A stretch of DNA of 64,000 nt from JADMJV01 sp964649085 (GTDB lineage: Bacteria > Vulcanimicrobiota > Xenobia > Xenobiales > JADMJV01): NCBI GenBank assembly GCA_964649085.1, contig CAZYPN010000017.1, forward strand, positions 1-64,000. Direction: 5' to 3'. Position numbers and translations under genes: made by a program. The notes below the pieces were generated by a model. It ran no database searches, had not been told where the DNA came from, and saw only the letters and a program-made list of their open reading frames with translations. Positions 8,938 to 16,238 of this stretch are shown one piece after another. Position 1 is the stretch's first letter. Each line of letters opens with the position of its first letter.

Positions 8938-9899
8938 GGCCAGCCTGGACCGGCCTGGACGAAGCGATCGAAGAGCTGGGTATGCGTCGCCAGCTGGCAC
9001 GTCACCAGCTGCAGGCCTGCTGGCCCGAGCTGGCGGGCAGTCGACTGGCCTCCCATAGCCAACCCCATCGCCTGCGCGGGCCGGTGCTTTGGGTGCTCAC
9101 CCGCAGCTCCAACTGGACCCAAGAACTGGTCCTGGAACAGCGCAGCATTCTGGATCGGATTCGCCAGCGCTTTTCTCACCTCGGGCTCGAGCAGATCCGC
9201 TGTCGGGTGGGAACGCTGCGCCCGCTGCTCGAGACGCCAGCCCCAGCGCCCTTTCCCGATCTCCGTAAGGTGCTTCTACCCGCCTCGGTCGTCTCGCGAC
9301 TTGAAGCTGTGGCCGCTGAAATCCGCGACCCCGAACTGCGAGCCAGCGTGCTGAAAGCGCTACTACAACAGGAGCGACGCAACCAGTGGTTGCGCAGCCA
9401 GGGAGCCATGGCCTGCAGTCATTGTGGGCGGCTTCAGATGCAAAAGATCTGCCTGGGTTGCCGTCAGGAACGACGGCGTCGACGCCGCCAGAAGCTGTTC
9501 CGCTGGCTGGGGCGACAGCCCTGGCTGACACTGTCCGAAGCCCAAAGTCGTGTGCCCAACCTGAGAGGCTCGGAGTTTCATACCGCCCGCCACCAGTTGC
9601 TGTCCAACCTGCGCCTGCAGTTCTGGCAGTTGCGGGAGGGCTTGCCCGAGGGCCAGCCCCTGGCCAGCGGAATGAGGCAAATCCTGGTGGAAATCTGCAT
9701 GCTGGCCACCTCGACCCCCTGGGACCAGCTACAAGAAAAGCACCTGCGCTATGCTTTGGGGAAAACCTGGGCCCGTGCCTACCTCGAGGACCGCACCCCT
9801 ACTCCTTGGGGAGCCACCACTTCTTCGGCTTCTCCTCGGCAGGCTCGGCGCGCTTCACGCTGGGGAAAGACACCGGACGGGCCTGAGAGCCCGAACTAG
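8931..9899 (+). CDS. DciA-like (DUF721) protein with an added zinc-ribbon C-terminal half
   Basis: The first about 100 residues match the DUF721/DciA fold (LDEAIEELGMRRQLARHQLQ, the WPELAGSRLASHSQPHRLRG turn, then WTQELVLEQRSILDRI). DciA proteins recruit or load the replicative helicase DnaB in bacteria lacking DnaC. The remaining about 220 residues are unusual: a zinc ribbon CSHC-x9-CLGC, a strongly basic stretch of ten Arg/Lys residues, then an uncharacterised region with HTARHQLLSNLRLQFWQL. Usual DciA proteins are about 100-160 residues. TTG 8931 overlaps the recF stop. The last 101 bases overlap the convergent downstream gene, so the terminal 30-odd residues may be only read-through. Confidence 0.8.
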   Translation: MLRPAWTGLDEAIEELGMRRQLARHQLQACWPELAGSRLASHSQPHRLRGPVLWVLTRSSNWTQELVLEQRSILDRIRQRFSHLGLEQIRCRVGTLRPLLETPAPAPFPDLRKVLLPASVVSRLEAVAAEIRDPELRASVLKALLQQERRNQWLRSQGAMACSHCGRLQMQKICLGCRQERRRRRRQKLFRWLGRQPWLTLSEAQSRVPNLRGSEFHTARHQLLSNLRLQFWQLREGLPEGQPLASGMRQILVEICMLATSTPWDQLQEKHLRYALGKTWARAYLEDRTPTPWGATTSSASPRQARRASRWGKTPDGPESPN

Positions 9900-10665
9900 G
9901 AGGCGGCGCAGCAGGGCGAGCGGGAGCCGGCTGCCAGGGCTTCACATCGGGGGCCTTCGACTTTTCGGCCACAGGAGGCTTCCAGGGCCGGGCCTCGTTG
10001 ACGGCGGCGGGCCGCTGCTGGACAGGGGGAGAGGCCGATTGTGGAGCGGCTGCAGCCTCGGGGCTGCGCTGCGAGGCCCACCAGCTCGACGAAGAAGCCG
10101 ACTTACCGGCCGCAGGTGGGCTATCGCCAGACTTTTGAGCCCAGCGATCCATCTCGGCCGCCAGCTGCTCTGGAGTCGACACAGGCGCGATCACGGTGAT
10201 CTTTTCCTCGGGCACCAGTTCGCGATCGACGGCCAGCCGGCGCAGTTGGTCCGGATGCAGGTCCAGCATCAGGCCCATGCGGGCCTCGCACAGTTCACCC
10301 AGACCGGGAATTCGGGTGAAGTGACCGGACGAGGCCTGCCAACCATAGAAAATCGAGACTCCGAACAGCAACCCCGCAAAGCCAAGGAAAGCCATCAAGA
10401 GCATCATACCCAGGGCGCCAAAATAGATCGAAGAGGTAGGCAGGCACGAGAAAGCCACCCACATCGCCACCATGCCGAAACAGGTGACCAGGGTGGAGAG
10501 CACCCCCAGCGCAACGCCCTGAAGGGCGTGAAACAGCAGGAACGGATCCTCGCGCTTGCTGCTGGCCAGCACAAACGGAGGGGTAAACATCCAGAAGGGG
10601 TAGCAAAGACCGCTCAGCATTTTGTCCTCCGTGGTGAGGGGAGGCAAAAATTCATCCTGGCTCAT
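9799..10665 (-). CDS. DUF4870-like membrane protein with a Pro-rich cytoplasmic tail
   Basis: A 288-residue protein of unknown function. The N-terminal 110 residues resemble the DUF4870 family: TTEDKMLSGLCYPFWMFTPP, then the EDPFLLFHALQG motif, with three or four hydrophobic segments up to FGVSIFYGWQA. After residue about 130 it becomes soluble. The last 100 residues are a low-complexity Pro/Ala/Ser tail ending in a basic EEKPKKWWLPKE. ATG 10665 has GGGGAAG 10 bases upstream within a small inverted repeat (GGGAA..TTCCC). Its 3' end overlaps the convergent DciA-like gene by 101 bases. Inner-membrane location is inferred. Confidence 0.75.
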   Translation of the reverse strand: MSQDEFLPPLTTEDKMLSGLCYPFWMFTPPFVLASSKREDPFLLFHALQGVALGVLSTLVTCFGMVAMWVAFSCLPTSSIYFGALGMMLLMAFLGFAGLLFGVSIFYGWQASSGHFTRIPGLGELCEARMGLMLDLHPDQLRRLAVDRELVPEEKITVIAPVSTPEQLAAEMDRWAQKSGDSPPAAGKSASSSSWWASQRSPEAAAAPQSASPPVQQRPAAVNEARPWKPPVAEKSKAPDVKPWQPAPARPAAPPPSSGSQARPVSFPSVKRAEPAEEKPKKWWLPKE

Positions 10666-10710
10666 ACAGGGAAAACTTCCCCAGAAAGCGCCTGGGGCCT
10701 GCTATTTTGA

Positions 10711-11676
10711 CTAGCGCGAGCGCAGGTAAGGAGCCGGATCGACCTGGGCACCGTGCAGGCGCACTTCGTAGTGGCAATGCGGACCGGTCGACATCCCCGT
10801 GCTGCCCACGTGGCCTACGATTTGCCCCTTGCGCACATACTGGCCGGACTTCACCGATACCGACGAACAGTGTCCATACAGGGTGGAAAGGGCCTCGGTG
10901 TGCTGAATCGTGATGGCCAGGCCATAGCCCCCCATCCAATCGGCACAGGTGATGCGGCCAGCAGCCGTGGCCCGGATGGGCGTTCCCGTGGGGGCACTGA
11001 TGTCACATCCCGAATGAAAGCGAGCATAGCCCAGCACAGGATGAATGCGATAGCCGAAGGGTGAGGAAAAATAGCCCTCGCAGGGCCAGAGGCTGGGAAT
11101 GGTATTCCACATGGCCATCTCGGCCTGACGCGCCTTTTCCTTGCGATAACTCACGGCAGCGGTTTTCAACCGGGCGATTTCGTGCTCGCGACCAGCCACT
11201 GCCTGACGCAACTCCAGGTAGCGGCGCTTGAGCAACAGAGGATGAGTCCCACCCCCGCGACTGGCGTTCAGCGAACGCCGGGTGCGAGCCGGTTGACGCT
11301 GGGGGCTTTTGCCCACAACTTTCCAGATTTGCTCCATCTGCTGATCGCGCTGACGCAGCTCGTTCCACAACTCTTCCGAACGCGACTGGGCCAGAGCCAG
11401 CGCCTGGCGCTTCTCGCGCTCCTTGCGCTGGAGGAAAGTCTGAACCTGCTTCTTCTCCTGCTCCAGGCGAGCAATGGTTCGCTTGAGCTCCTGCTCGCGA
11501 CGGACCTGAGCCTGGACGTAGCTCTTGACACCCAGCGACAACAACCCCAGGCACAGGAGTAGAAGCAGCGGAGTAAAGCGATAGACGACACCCCGACGTC
11601 CGACCATGACCTTGAGAACCAGGCCGTCGCGCCAGGTTTGATAAGTGTTGTGAGTCCTGCGGAAAAGTCTTGGCAT
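10711..11676 (-). CDS. M23 (LytM-type) peptidase with membrane anchor and coiled coil
   Basis: A peptidoglycan hydrolase or regulator. From the start chosen here (MPRLFRRTHNTYQTW) there is one transmembrane segment (about residues 32-50, TPLLLLLCLGLLSLGV). A long Glu/Gln/Arg-rich coiled coil follows to about residue 130, and a C-terminal M23 domain. The zinc ligands look intact: FHSGCDIS (HxxxD) and HCHYEV (HxH), with the glycine-rich GYGLAITIQH and STLYGHCSSVSV strands. Such proteins act in the periplasm on peptide cross-bridges. ATG 11676 lacks a clear ribosome site. An open frame continues upstream to 11805 with further ATGs, so the N-terminus is uncertain, but the positively charged region before the membrane helix fits this start. 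Confidence 0.85.
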   Translation of the reverse strand: MPRLFRRTHNTYQTWRDGLVLKVMVGRRGVVYRFTPLLLLLCLGLLSLGVKSYVQAQVRREQELKRTIARLEQEKKQVQTFLQRKEREKRQALALAQSRSEELWNELRQRDQQMEQIWKVVGKSPQRQPARTRRSLNASRGGGTHPLLLKRRYLELRQAVAGREHEIARLKTAAVSYRKEKARQAEMAMWNTIPSLWPCEGYFSSPFGYRIHPVLGYARFHSGCDISAPTGTPIRATAAGRITCADWMGGYGLAITIQHTEALSTLYGHCSSVSVKSGQYVRKGQIVGHVGSTGMSTGPHCHYEVRLHGAQVDPAPYLRSR

Positions 11677-11844
11677 AGAATTTTTTTCATTATTGCAGGA
11701 AGAACCGAGATCTCCTGCGCACCCCTCTTGGGCCATTCTAGGCTCTGGATGATTTCCGTTCATTACCCGTTTGTTGCGGGTTTTCAATCCCCTCAAGTCT
11801 TTCAACTTTATTCAAGTTGTACTGAAGGAAGATCAATCGAGGGT

Positions 11845-12393
11845 TCAGGACGTTGAATCCTTCTCCAGTCGGACCTGATATCGAGAGTAATAGGCCAAAT
11901 GGGCTCCCATAAAGACAAAGCTCAAAACCATGGCGCCGAAGACCTTGTACTGAACCCAGGTGTCAAAACTCAAGGTAAAGCCCACCGCCAGATTGAGCAC
12001 AGCCTGAAAGGAAAAGAAGGCCACATAGCCCCAGGTGGCTCGCTGCCAGACCGGTCGGGGCAAGTTCAGGTGGGCCCCCATCATCGTTTCCAACAGGGGC
12101 ACCTGTCCGGGTCGACAGGAAAGGGCAAAGAAGAGGGCGGTGGCGACGTAGGCCAGGGTGGGCTTGAAAATAATGAAACGCTGGTCTTTAAAGTAGATCG
12201 TCAGGCCACCGAGCACGATCATCAACAAGAGCCCGAAGAGTGGCAGCGGTTCTACCTTGCCTTCGCGGCGAAACTTGTAGCCGGTGGCGATGACGGTGGC
12301 CACAATAGCCACTGCGGTAGCCACATAGATGCCGCGCAGCTTATAAGCCACGAAAAACAGCAACAAAGGAAAAACGTCAGCCCACGCGCTCAC
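11845..12393 (-). CDS. yciB: Inner-membrane intracellular septation protein, YciB family
   Basis: A 182-residue polytopic membrane protein of the YciB/IspZ family, linked in enterobacteria to cell-envelope integrity and septation. Recognisable family features are DVFPLLLFFVAYKLRGIYVA at the N-terminus, LPLFGLLLMIVLGGLTIYFKD followed by FIIFKPTLAYVA, and near the end WATWGYVAFF-type helices with a VQYKVFGAMVLSFVFM segment. Five hydrophobic stretches are visible. The GTG start at 12393 follows AAAAG directly. The start region pairs with the leader in a large inverted repeat (separate entry), which could control translation. It lies just downstream of the SRP RNA on the same strand. Confidence 0.9.
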   Translation of the reverse strand: MSAWADVFPLLLFFVAYKLRGIYVATAVAIVATVIATGYKFRREGKVEPLPLFGLLLMIVLGGLTIYFKDQRFIIFKPTLAYVATALFFALSCRPGQVPLLETMMGAHLNLPRPVWQRATWGYVAFFSFQAVLNLAVGFTLSFDTWVQYKVFGAMVLSFVFMGAHLAYYSRYQVRLEKDSTS

Positions 12394-12448
12394 CTTTTCA
12401 GGCTTCTGGCCTGAATCGCTTCAGGCCTTTCGCAGACTGACGTTTTTC
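12369..12448 (-). promoter_or_regulatory. Leader with mutually exclusive hairpins spanning the yciB start
   Basis: Perfect 12-base arms GAAAAACGTCAG (12369-12380, inside yciB codons 5-8) and CTGACGTTTTTC (12437-12448) bracket the yciB GTG. Inside lie three related segments: TTCAGGC (12397-12403), GGCCTGAA (12408-12415) and TCAGGCC (12421-12427). The middle one can pair with either neighbour, giving two alternative hairpins. This geometry is typical of attenuators or translation-control leaders. It could also be the 3' processing or termination region of the SRP RNA, which ends just upstream. No T-run follows. Confidence 0.5.
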
Positions 12449-12458
12449 TCTCTTCAGA

Positions 12459-12635
12459 CCGGAACCTCGTCGGCGTTACCGCAGAACACACCTTCCCTCA
12501 GGCACCCCCGCTTCACACCAGACCTCCCACTTACGGCTGCTTGCTTCCGCCCCTGACCGGGTTCACAGGCGTCTCGTTGAGCGGGACCCGAGTTTCAACG
12601 GCTGGACCCCACGGTCAGACCCGACGAGGCCCGGG
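12459..12635 (-). ncRNA. ffs: Signal recognition particle RNA
   Basis: The minus strand reads GTGAACCCGGTCAGGGGCGG, then AAGCAAGCAGCCGTAAG, which is the SRP domain IV: symmetric loop, GGAA tetraloop and AGCAGCC. It matches the bacterial pattern GUGAACC..GUCAGG.CCGGAAGGAAGCAGC.GUAAG. The outer stem is CCTCGTCGG (12621-12629) pairing with CCGACGAGG (12465-12473), extended by CCGG/CCGG. This gives a molecule of about 175 nt, longer than E. coli 4.5S RNA. It binds Ffh for co-translational targeting. Exact ends are inferred from the stem. Confidence 0.92.
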
Positions 12636-12645
12636 CCTGAAGAGT

Positions 12646-12741
12646 TGGCGGAGAGGGAGGGATTCGAACCCTCGATGCAGGTTTAAGCCCACATACACGA
12701 TTTCCAATCGTGCGCCTTCAACCGGACTCGGCCACCTCTCC
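12646..12741 (-). tRNA. tRNA-Ser(GGA)
   Basis: A class II tRNA with a long variable arm. The acceptor stem is GGAGAGG..CCTCTCC, and CCA is encoded at 12646-12648. The anticodon stem CACGA/TCGTG encloses the loop TTGGAAA, giving anticodon GGA. The T-loop GGTTCGAATCC is intact. It lies between the SRP RNA and a second serine tRNA. Confidence 0.97.
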
Positions 12742-12768
12742 ACGCTGATCTTCTTGAACGGTCGTGAA

Positions 12769-12863
12769 TGGCGGAGAGGGAGGGATTCGAACCCCCGAGG
12801 AAGCGACTAACCCCCTGCTCGATTTCGAATCGAGTGCATTCAACCGGACTCTGCCACCTCTCC
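12769..12863 (-). tRNA. tRNA-Ser(CGA)
   Basis: A second class II serine tRNA. The acceptor GGAGAGG and the T-arm with encoded CCA closely match those of its neighbour. The anticodon stem CTCGA/TCGAG encloses TTCGAAA, giving anticodon CGA for UCG codons. Its 5' 24 bases are also the 3' end of the tadA reading frame (stop at 12840-12842). Confidence 0.97.
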
Positions 12864-13322
12864 AGAACCACGACGTTTCTTGAAGAACGTCTCTAAGAGT
12901 CTTGCACAGGAGGCTTCCAACACACCTCCTCGGACCGAGCATCGCAGCGACAAGCCAGGAAAATCGTGCAGCGGAACGATCGTTCCGGCGGCGCCAAGCT
13001 TGAGGTTGGGGCAGCCATAGACCACCTCTTGAACCCGAGCAAGCAACAACGCTCCCATGCACATCGGGCACGGCTCCAGGGTGACATACAGGATAGTTCC
13101 CTGCAAATTCCACCTTGACTCTTGAGCGCCCGCCTGTTGCAGCACCTGCATTTCGGCGTGGCCGGTGGGGTCTTGCAACCGCTCTCGCTGGTTGTAACCC
13201 TGCGCCAGCACCTGGCCATCACGAACCAGCACCGCGCCCACCGGGACCTCGCCCTGGCTCAAAGCCCTTTGGGCCTGTTCCAGCGCAAGACTCATAAACT
13301 TTTCATCTAGTTGGACAGACAC
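12840..13322 (-). CDS. tadA: tRNA-specific adenosine deaminase
   Basis: A zinc deaminase that converts A34 to inosine in tRNA-Arg(ACG), and probably essential. In the 160-residue frame from GTG 13322 the zinc ligands are His55 and catalytic Glu57 in TGHAEMQVL, plus Cys85 and Cys88 in PCPMCMGAL. The N-terminal EVPVGAVLV strand is typical. The GTG falls between the adjacent tRNA-Arg and the first conserved residues; an ATG at 13295 is an alternative. The C-terminus is unusual: the frame runs 24 bases into tRNA-Ser(CGA), so the last residues (GEVAESG) are templated by tRNA sequence. Transcript processing of the tRNA would therefore cut the mRNA inside its last codons. Confidence 0.93.
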   Translation of the reverse strand: MSVQLDEKFMSLALEQAQRALSQGEVPVGAVLVRDGQVLAQGYNQRERLQDPTGHAEMQVLQQAGAQESRWNLQGTILYVTLEPCPMCMGALLLARVQEVVYGCPNLKLGAAGTIVPLHDFPGLSLRCSVRGGVLEASCARLLETFFKKRRGSGEVAESG

Positions 13323-13344
13323 CTCACTTCGTTGTGCTCTCGTC

Positions 13345-13420
13345 TGGCGCGCCGGAGAGGATTCGAACCTCCAACCTTCGGCTCCGGAGGCCGACGCTCT
13401 ATCCATTGAGCTACCAGCGC
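13345..13420 (-). tRNA. tRNA-Arg(CCG)
   Basis: A 76-nt cloverleaf with acceptor GCGCTGG pairing with CCGGCGC and encoded CCA. The anticodon stem TCGGC/GCCGA encloses CTCCGGA, giving anticodon CCG for CGG codons. The T-loop GGTTCGAATCC is intact. It lies immediately upstream of tadA on the same strand. Confidence 0.97.
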
Positions 13421-13449
13421 ATAGCGCTTCGGAATCTTAGCACAGGCGT

Positions 13450-14805
13450 CTAGGCTTGGCAACCTGGGTTCGAGGCCGATCCCTGAGCCGAAAAAATCCG
13501 CTGAATCGCCCCACGTTCCAGGGCTTTCTCGAAAGCCTCGACGCAGCGGGGGTCGAGTTGGCTGCCGGCTGCTCGACGCAAACGCTCCAGGGCCTGCTCG
13601 AAGGACAGGGCCACCCGGTAAGGCCGATCCGAGGTCATGGCATCGAAGGTGTCGGCCACCGCCAGAATTCTGCTCACCAGGGGGATCTGATCGCCCACCA
13701 GTCGATAGTGACCGGTACCATCATAGTTCTCGTGATGGTAGGCCGCTTCGCGAAAGGGGAGCTCTTTGCGCAGACTCACCAACTGACGTCCCAGGTCGAC
13801 AGCCCGTTGGGTGTGCGTGTCCATGATTTTGCGCTCCAACTCGTTGAGATTGCCGGGTTTGCGCAAAATCGAGTCGGGGATATCGACTTTTCCGATGTCG
13901 TGAATCAGCCCGGCCCGCCGCACCTGCTCGACCTCGTCCTCGTTCAGCCGCATGGCCTGGGCAATCTCCACCGCGTAGGCGCTTACCCGAGCCGAATGCC
14001 CCTGGGTGTAGGGATCGCGCTCCTCCAGGTAGTGGGCCAGCGCCTCGATGGTGCTCGTCGACTCTAGCTTCAGCTTGTGTTGGGCATCCAGGGCGGTATG
14101 CATCAGCGAAACCGGCACCAGCAGGAGGAGAGCCAGCCAAGGATAGTGTTGCAAAAACAGCGCCAGCAAAGCCCCCAATGGCACCAGCATCAGTACATGC
14201 AGGCGAATATGCCGGAAGTTCTTGGCAAAGACCTGCAGCATCCAGCTTACGGGCAGTTGCCGGCGCAACGTCACCACCAGAGAGTTCTGACCGAAGGCCA
14301 ACAAAAACCAGGCTGAAGTGGCCAGCGTTACCGCTCCCAGGCTGCGCGGGCTCTCCATCAGCGCAGCCCCTTGCGCCACCTGCTCATAGACCAGGCCCGC
14401 AATTCCGGCTACGTTGATCGAAGCCGGAACGTCTCCAAAGTGGAAGATAACGTGGGCCCAATGAACCCGCTCGGGATGGCTTCTCAGGGCCCGCCCCAAC
14501 CTCACCAGCTCGCACACCAGACGCGCCACCCCGGCCACCACCACGGCGGCCTCCCAGCCCTGCAGAAAGATCAGCGCATAGAGGGGCACGTCATCCAGGG
14601 TGTACACCGAATGGTAGTCTTCGTTGCTCAGCCGCACATCACGGAACAGGGTCACCAGAGTAAGCGCCGCCAGACCGGCCAAAACCCACAACGAGGTGGA
14701 ACTCCAGGTTTGCACCAGCATTCGACTCAGGGCCCAACCCCAAAGGGCCAGCCCCAGGCTGTAGACCAGCCCGTAATAGACCCACTCTCGACGAGAGGGG
14801 CCCAC
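13450..14805 (-). CDS. Membrane HD-GYP-type phosphodiesterase (GYP motif altered)
   Basis: 451 residues from GTG 14805. About seven hydrophobic segments occupy residues 10-235, followed by an HD domain. Metal-binding residues are His302-Asp303 in LIHDIGK, preceded by GHSARVS at 269 and followed by AAYHHEN at 355. The signature usually written HHExxDGxGYP reads HHENYDGTGHYR, so the GYP tripeptide is lost while HD and HHE remain. HD-GYP proteins hydrolyse c-di-GMP or cGAMP; activity is plausible but uncertain. The GTG overlaps the TAG of the upstream paralogue (TAGTG), so translation is coupled. The membrane half may sense an unknown signal. Confidence 0.85.
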   Translation of the reverse strand: MGPSRREWVYYGLVYSLGLALWGWALSRMLVQTWSSTSLWVLAGLAALTLVTLFRDVRLSNEDYHSVYTLDDVPLYALIFLQGWEAAVVVAGVARLVCELVRLGRALRSHPERVHWAHVIFHFGDVPASINVAGIAGLVYEQVAQGAALMESPRSLGAVTLATSAWFLLAFGQNSLVVTLRRQLPVSWMLQVFAKNFRHIRLHVLMLVPLGALLALFLQHYPWLALLLLVPVSLMHTALDAQHKLKLESTSTIEALAHYLEERDPYTQGHSARVSAYAVEIAQAMRLNEDEVEQVRRAGLIHDIGKVDIPDSILRKPGNLNELERKIMDTHTQRAVDLGRQLVSLRKELPFREAAYHHENYDGTGHYRLVGDQIPLVSRILAVADTFDAMTSDRPYRVALSFEQALERLRRAAGSQLDPRCVEAFEKALERGAIQRIFSAQGSASNPGCQA

Positions 14806-16067
14806 TAGGCGACTTTCAAACGACCCATTCCCAACACCGATTCCAGCGAAGCCACCACCCGGGGGTCGAACTGGGTACCGGCGCGGGCGCGCAACTCCGA
14901 GAGCGCTTCGGCCCAGGTCAGGGCCGGTCGATAGGAACGTCGTGAAATCATGGCATCGAAAGCTTTGGCCACGCTTAGGATACGGGCCTCCAGCGGAATG
15001 TTTTCGCCGGCCACCCGGGCCGGATAGCCCCCGCCGTCGTACCACTCCTGGTGAGCGCGAATGATCTCCGCCTCGCGGCGGCTGAGGCTGAGATGAGCGG
15101 CCACCTCGGCGCCCACCTGCGGATAGCGGCGAACCCTTTCCCACTCGCTGTCCTGTAGACGTCCTGACTTGCACAGAATCTGGTCGCCCAGGCTGATTTT
15201 ACCCAACTCGTGAAGCCGAGCCGCCGAGACCAGCGTTCGCACCGAGGCTTCCGAAAGACGCAAGTGCCGGGCCATATCACTGGAGAGCCGGGCCACCCGT
15301 GAGGCGTGACCGATGGTATGCGGCTCGCGTCGCTCCACAGCCTCTGCCAGGCTGTTCATGACTTGCTGAGCTTCCTGCAACGTTTCCGTATAGTTGCGAA
15401 TGCTGCCATAAGTGACCCACAGCGGACCCATCAACAGCAGCACCGCCAGAACCTGAATCTGCAAGCAGCCTGCCAGCAACACTCCCAGGGGAAGCAGAGC
15501 CTGAGTGAGCAAGCGTAAGCGAGGCCAGTTCACGCGGGTCGACCAGTCGCCCAGGCACTGCTGGTCTAACCACTGGTGAAGGGCGATCAGGTAAGCCTGG
15601 ACGGCGAAAACGGAAAGTGCCACCAGGGCCAGCAGGCCGAGGTCAGCCAGCGGATGGTCGGCCATCAAGGGGCCCAGGCCGCGAAACTTATACCAGAACC
15701 AGGAAGCACAGCCATAGCTGAGCCAGTTCTGTGACAGACTGTAACCCACAAACTCCGGCGAACTGACCTGACCGTGGCGAGACTCGCGACGAAACCGAGC
15801 AGCACCCGCTACCAGCACGCACAGCAGAGTTGCCACCGGACCGTAACGCAGGAGGACAGCGAAGATGAGAGCCTCGGAGAGTGTAAAGGGGCCATAGCGC
15901 GGCAAAACCAGCAACCAGGCCTCGGAAAGGGCCGCCAGCACCAGGCACAACAGCAACCCCAGATCCGACGGAGGAGCACTGGCCGCCAGCAGCGTCGCCA
16001 CAGCAAACAGGCCGGCACTGAGGGAAACCGTCGCCCGAAACTGATTGAGAATGGCCACATAATTCAT
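14805..16067 (-). CDS. Membrane HD-GYP-like protein (HD motif altered to HE)
   Basis: 420 residues from ATG 16067, which has GGAGGAG 8 bases upstream. Residues 15-220 carry about six hydrophobic segments; the C-terminal half is an HD-GYP-type domain. The catalytic HD is replaced by His286-Glu287 (RLHELGK), whereas the GYP region is intact (AHQEWYDGGGYP, residues 338-349). It is a clear paralogue of the following gene, with the opposite defect. A Glu may still bind metal, so it could be active, or it may be a regulatory partner. The frame stays open upstream opposite the cystathionine beta-synthase gene, but the ribosome site and membrane topology favour this start. Confidence 0.85.
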   Translation of the reverse strand: MNYVAILNQFRATVSLSAGLFAVATLLAASAPPSDLGLLLCLVLAALSEAWLLVLPRYGPFTLSEALIFAVLLRYGPVATLLCVLVAGAARFRRESRHGQVSSPEFVGYSLSQNWLSYGCASWFWYKFRGLGPLMADHPLADLGLLALVALSVFAVQAYLIALHQWLDQQCLGDWSTRVNWPRLRLLTQALLPLGVLLAGCLQIQVLAVLLLMGPLWVTYGSIRNYTETLQEAQQVMNSLAEAVERREPHTIGHASRVARLSSDMARHLRLSEASVRTLVSAARLHELGKISLGDQILCKSGRLQDSEWERVRRYPQVGAEVAAHLSLSRREAEIIRAHQEWYDGGGYPARVAGENIPLEARILSVAKAFDAMISRRSYRPALTWAEALSELRARAGTQFDPRVVASLESVLGMGRLKVA

Positions 16068-16175
16068 GGTGAGACTCCTCCACCGATAGTATGCGGAGAG
16101 GACCCTTAAAGAACAAGGAAATTGTCGGGCAACTGAGGGGTCTTGATGGGGAGATAACAAGCCTGTTACATCAGG

Positions 16176-16204
16176 TTTCATTCCGTCCCCGGCCCTGGTA
16201 TAAG
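16176..16204 (+). promoter_or_regulatory. Possible promoter of the cystathionine beta-synthase gene
   Basis: A -10-like TATAAG at 16199-16204 lies 17 bases after TTTCAT at 16176-16181, and 34 bases before the ATG. The -35 match to TTGACA is weak. The call rests on spacing and on the divergent gene arrangement. Confidence 0.3.
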
Positions 16205-16238
16205 AACTCTCTAGACTGTTTCTACGGGTGGCCTTTGC

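Noticed and set aside
8122..9000. Long antisense frames opposite recF and other GC-rich genes
   Set aside because: GC-rich third positions create long open frames in shadow strands; no family similarity and no ribosome sites.
12428..12448. Independent terminator for SRP RNA
   Set aside because: No T-run follows on the minus strand; I treat the structure as a leader hairpin set instead.
14806..15174. Extended N-terminus for the downstream HD-GYP gene
   Set aside because: The upstream part is antisense-like basic/Gly-rich shadow of the paralogue; GTG 14805 with TAGTG overlap gives a normal membrane start.
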